Source of the DNA: Eremophila alpestris peregrina
Taxonomy: Eukaryota > Chordata > Aves > Passeriformes > Alaudidae
Length of the DNA stretch: 64,000 bases
Direction of reading: 5' to 3'
Assembly (NCBI GenBank): GCA_009792885.1
Contig: WMCF01000111.1
Location: 344,612-408,611 of the forward strand
Shown: one piece after another, positions 59,656 through 64,000 of the stretch
Numbering within the stretch: position 1 is the first letter of the stretch
Layout of the letters: every line of letters begins with the position of its first letter
Notes under the pieces: generated by a model
Database searches by the model: none
What the model was told of the DNA's origin: nothing
What the model saw: the letters and a program-made list of their open reading frames with translations, nothing else
Made by a program: the position numbers and the translations under genes

Positions 59656-60261
59656 CCAGAGCTCTCTTAAACTGCCCATGCTGTGGACTTTGCAAAGTGC
59701 CCACATGACCCTGAATTCCTGCACTCACCCTGCAGCAGGATCCCTTCCCACAGCCCCCACCCCCTGGCTGTCCCCTCAGCCTGAGCAGTGTCATGGCCTT
59801 GCTGTGCAGCAGCGTCACTGCAGCCACGCCTGCGGCTCCAGGACAAATATTTCCACTGGGAAATGCGGGAGTGGGGGAGAAGGAGCCTTGCTGAGGAGTC
59901 TCAGCCCTGCTCTGGGGACAGCTGGGATGTTCTACACGTTCTTCTTGACCAAAGGGAGCCACCTGAGCTCGTCCTGGGCTGGGAAAGGTTTCCTTTTCCT
60001 GCAGGATTTGGGTCTCAATGGATGTGCCAATCCACTCCTCCTGTCCTCCCAGGGAGCATGAGCAGGAACTGCTCTGTGGGTAAGGAGAAAGAGGGAGCAA
60101 ATGACAAGGTAATTTAGAGGGAGAGGATGGGATTTTGGAAGAGAGATCTCCAAGAGGCAGGGGCTCTGAAGACAATTTCAGGCACATGAGTTGATGGATG
60201 GAAATACCACCATTTTTCACTGGGCAGCTGTTCTTGCTCCACATTTCAGTGGGAAATTTTC

Positions 60262-60650
60262 ACAGAAGGGTTTGGGTTGGAAAGGACCTTAAAGCCCATC
60301 CCAGTCCCACCCCCTGCCATGGGTAGGGACACCTTCCACTATCCCGGGCTGCTCCAAGCCACATCCAGCCTGGCCTTGGACACTTCCAGGGATCCAGGGG
60401 CAGCCACAGCCTCTCTGGGCACCCTGCCCCACCATCCTCACAGAGAATAATTAATTCCCAATATCCCATCTAACCCTGCCCTCTGGCAGTGGGAAGCCAT
60501 TCCCTGTGTCCTGTCCCTCCATCCCTGGTCCCATGTTCCTCTCCAGCTCTCCTGGAATCCCTTCAGGCCCTGGAAGGGGCTCTGAGCTCTCCCTGGAGCC
60601 TTCCCTTCTCCAGCATGAAAAGTCCCAACTCTCTCCTCAGGGTCCAGATT
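60262..60650 (-). repeat. CR1 LINE 3' fragment
   Basis: Antisense: GGTTTGGGTTGGAAAGGACC, CCCCCTGCCATGGGTAGGGA, GGCCTTGGACACTTCCAGGG and a GGAGCCTTCCCTTCTCCAGC end. Confidence 0.92.
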
Positions 60651-61324
60651 TCCTGGGCAGATTTTTAAGCTGTTTTGGCAGGACTCAATCAGGCTTACTG
60701 AGGAAAACAATGAGGGACTGGGATATGAGGAATGTTGCATTTATGTTCAGAAAGCCTTGAGATGAGATTGGGAATTACAGGGCATCCCTATTTAACGATG
60801 TTCTGGGGAAATTAGCTTGAAATAGCATTTAAAACCAGGATAATGATGTTTCTGGGAGATATCTCACAACAGGAGAGCACAGACCCCACAGAGCAGAGGA
60901 GAGAGGTCCCACAGAGGGATTAGGACTCAATGACTGCACCAGGAAAGGGGTGGATGGGGGAGACTTGGAGGACAGTGGTGCCTTTGGATACCCAGGAGGT
61001 CTGTAACAAGGTCTGAAGAGCCTCCCAGGGGAGAAAAGAGGCCACAGGGCCAGTGGGAAACCATTGGGGTGGTTCTACAGCTGTCCTGGGAGAAGGCAAA
61101 TGGAGAATGGGAGGGTCAGCTGTGGCAGGAGGTCCCAGCTCAGGGATCAGTCTCAGATGTGCTGTGCTGATTAATGGACTCATCCAGGCTGGGAAACAGA
61201 GACCAATGAGCCTCCTGATGACCTGGAGATAATTCAGGTAGAAAAGCAAGGAGGAACCTCAGAGACACCTAAACAAGCCCAGGGAATCAGCACCATCACA
61301 GCAGAAGGAATCAGGCATGGATAA

Positions 61325-61855
61325 TGTGGGAACTACTAAAGGTAAGAAGGCTTTTAGGAGCTAAGAAAGGAGGCCTCAGAAACAGGAAGAGCAGAGAATT
61401 TAGAGCTGGCTGCAGCTGCAAATTATGAAAAGCAGAAGAAGATACAAAAATACAGCACATCAAGGACATGAAACAATAATGTGAATCTCAGGCTTGGCCA
61501 TGATAAACACAGATACCACAGAAAAATATGCTTAGCAAGACAATGGAAAGTTTTAAGTTTAAGAATGGAATACTGTATATTGCTAATTCAAAACATAACA
61601 AAGAAATATTTTTTGAAACAGGTGAACATGTGCTATTGGTAATTGGCTAAAACAGTTGTCTGTCAGCTTTAGCAATATGCTATTGGTTGAAAAACTTTTA
61701 AAATATCATGTAACAAAGAGATCTTCTGGCAACTCGTAAGCAATTGCCATGTTTTTATTGCCTTAAACCTTGTATTGAGACTGATATTGCAGCAATAAAG
61801 CTCTGGGAAATGTTTCCAGCAGTGCCATCCTGTTCTTACAAATAATCCCTACACA
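61325..61855 (+). mobile_element. Solo LTR with 5-bp TSD (ERVL-like)
   Basis: A 531-bp element runs TGTGGGAACT to CCCTACACA and is flanked by perfect 5-bp duplications GATAA (61320-61324 and 61856-61860). AATAAA at 61794-61799 with a TATA-like TTTTAAAATATC about 100 bp upstream fits U3-R-U5 order on the + strand. A 5-bp TSD is typical of ERVL integration. No adjacent retroviral genes are seen. Confidence 0.87.
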
Positions 61856-62385
61856 GATAAAATTACAAACTAACAGAGAGGAGAAACCAAGCAAATCCTG
61901 AGCTGGCCAGAGTTCTCATCTGACCCCTGCCTGGGGAGAGTGGCACCTCTGCATCAGGAGACACAGCTCAATACAAACCTCTTTGCACTCTGTAACTGCA
62001 GTCATGAAAGCAACCAGAGCACAGTGAGTTATAAACACTGAGTGCTGACTAATACTGGTGGCACCTTCTCGTAAAAATCAATGTGGTGTCCTCAAAAAAG
62101 TAACATCAGGGTCACTCAGCTTTTGGCAACTGAGAAAACTGAGTGAAAAAACACTTGCACCGTCTGCAACACGAGTGAGGGGTTGTTTTGCAAAAGCACA
62201 CGGAATAATTCAGGCTGATGGATGTCCTGGGATGCAGCAGATCCCAGGAGTGCTGGGACTCGTTGTCCTGAAGATTCAAAAGGAAAACAACACTTGGGAT
62301 TGGGTTACCTGCCCAGCTTTCCCTCCAGAGGAGGCCAGCAAGCACAGCAGAGAGCCTGAGCTGTCTTCCTGCAATGCCACCAAGG

Positions 62386-62790
62386 GAGAATCTCTGAGCT
62401 TGGAAAAGACCTCTCAGATCATCAGTCCAAGCACCGACCCAGCATTGCCACAGAATTCTGTAATCATGGAAGGCTTGGGTTGGAAGAGACCTTAAAGTTC
62501 ATTTTGTTCCACCCCGAGGGCAGGGGACACCTTCTACTGTCCAAGGGTGCTCCAAGCCCTGTCCAATCTGGCCTTGGGCATTTCCAGGGATCCAGGGACA
62601 GCCACAGCTTCTCTGGGCACCCTGTGCCAGGGCCTCCCCACCCTCACAGGGAAGGATTTCTTCCCAATATCTAATTTAATTCTCTCCTCTTTTAGTTTTA
62701 AACCATCCCTGTTGTCCTATCACTATCTGCCTGTTTAAAAATCTATTTTTTTTACAAGCTCCCTTTAAGCACTTTCAGTAGTGCAGCACC
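62386..62790 (-). repeat. CR1 LINE 3' fragments (two adjacent)
   Basis: A short fragment (62386-62455, with CTTGGAAAAGACCTCTCAGA) precedes a longer one from 62460 with GGCTTGGGTTGGAAGAGACC, GGCCTCCCCACCCTCACAGG and CTGTTGTCCTATCACTATC. Confidence 0.88.
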
Positions 62791-63229
62791 GCCTGGGCCA
62801 TGGAATGACAGCCTCTCTCCCACTGTCAGAAAGAGGTTTTTTTTCTCTTTTTAATTTCACATCCCTTCCTGCCAGTGGCTGTCACTTCAACATGCCAGGG
62901 GGACAAGGGTGGTGGCAGCCCCTCTGGAGCCCTGTGCCTGCCTGTTTGCTTCTGAGAGCCACAAGTGCTGCTGCTCTGACCAAACACAAGTTTTAGATGC
63001 TTGATCACAGCACTGGCCCCTTTCCATGAAGTCGAAACCCCTGGCAGCATCAGCCACATGAAAAATTTGGCAGCTTCTCTGCATAGTTTGAATCGTTCAT
63101 GGAAGGGGAAAGATGCTCTTTGCTGGATTTAGTTTTTTTTTTTTTCTCCTCCTGACATAGGCACTTTCTGATGAACCTGCTCTCAGTTTTGTCCCTTCAC
63201 ATGTGATTATTCAGCTTTCTTCCCTGATG

Positions 63230-63302
63230 GGCTTGGGCAAGGAGCTGGACTCGATGATCCTTCTGGATCCCTTCCAAAGGCAGATACTCTGTGGTTCTGT
63301 GT
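63230..63302 (+). repeat. Short CR1-type 3' remnant
   Basis: GGAGCTGGACTCGATGATCC, GGATCCCTTCCAAAGG and TCTGTGGTTCTGTG match a sense CR1 3' end. Confidence 0.75.
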
Positions 63303-64000
63303 GGGATGCAATCCAAATGTTGAAATCCCTCTCGTGTACCTGGCAGGGAACTCAACCCTCTGGGGTGTCTCTGGTTTAATCTGGTGGGATTTTGTGATGT
63401 CCATGCCACATTACCCCTCCAGCAGGTCCTTCAGTGCCGTGAAACACAAGAAATCTTTCCAATCCCTGGCTCTGCTTTATCCTCTGGCCTCATTCCACTT
63501 CAGCACCAGGGGCAAGAACAGAGGTGCTCATGGGTTTCCTGATGTAAGGAGACCACAAATCATGCAAATTTCAATGATTTCCAGGTCATTAGTGAAGGAG
63601 TGGAGAAGGGATGGTGGCCTGGAGAAGATCTCCTTGCTATGGTGGAGGTGAGAGATAAATTGGGTACTGGGGAAGAAATTTGGCAGTGGGAGATTTTCCC
63701 AATCCCTGCATGAATGGAGAGTATTCTGAGCACCAGCAAGGTTTTGAAAGGAGGTAGAGAGAGAAGGAAAGTTCCTGGTGGGGTTCCAAACTCCTAATTA
63801 GAGAGAGATCTGAGCCAGCCACAACTGAGAGACACAAAACACTGGGAGAGATCAGGATTGGTGGGCTCTGATATGGGAATGCTCACAGCCAGCCCTCCCA
63901 GAGACCAGAACAACTGTCAGATTTGTATTTATTTCCCTTGGAGCTGATTTTCCTGCAGCTGAGTGCTGCATTTTGGGCCTCTATTGAACTGCAGCTCTCT

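Larger units (their letters stand above)
53486..64000. other. Downstream intergenic sequence
   Basis: No coding exon is recognisable in these 10.5 kb. They hold a 73-bp tandem duplication, CR1 copies on both strands, an A/C-only tract, an AT-rich microsatellite and a solo LTR. In mammals ADRA1D lies farther on in this direction, but none of its sequence is seen here. A TATA-like site near 54757 is the only promoter-like hint. Confidence 0.6.

Overview
This 64 kb window looks like avian genomic DNA, probably from a songbird. It carries many CR1 LINE 3' ends on both strands, several solo LTRs of endogenous retroviruses with short target-site duplications (TSDs), a CpG-island promoter and vertebrate GT-AG splice junctions. 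The species call is inference. No bacterial, phage, CRISPR, rRNA or tRNA feature is visible.

The window holds one protein-coding gene, SMOX (spermine oxidase), complete on the + strand. A putative non-coding first exon ends at 1659 in a CpG island. Six coding exons follow: 27059-27266, 32600-32826, 41329-41502, 44332-45031, 51086-51246 and 52982-53119. All junctions are GT-AG and keep frame. The joined reading frame encodes 535 residues with the FAD-binding and catalytic signatures of vertebrate SMOX (human SMOX is 555 residues). The 3' UTR has two sets of poly(A) signals, near 53245 and 53450-53467.

Layout: 1-1330 is upstream sequence with an AT-rich microsatellite. About 1370-1900 is the CpG island and exon 1, followed by a GC-rich minisatellite (1890-2170). 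1660-27031 is the 25 kb first intron, with CR1 copies and an LTR at 12185-12781. 27267-52981 holds introns 2-6, with LTR insertions close to exons 2, 3 and 7. 53490-64000 is downstream intergenic DNA with CR1s, low-complexity tracts, a 73-bp tandem duplication and a solo LTR at 61325-61855 with a 5-bp TSD.

The most interesting feature is how transposons sit relative to SMOX exons. One LTR lies 13 nt inside intron 3, beside the exon 3 donor, and has an inverted partner in intron 1, so the pair brackets exons 2-3. A second inverted LTR pair (28231-28725 and 52416-52894) brackets exons 3-6, and one member ends 87 bp before exon 7. Such arrangements can promote intronic duplexes, RNA editing or circular RNAs. 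The spliced 5' leader would also contain a 67-codon upstream ORF that stops 18 nt before the SMOX start codon. I see no undescribed enzymatic or defence system here.
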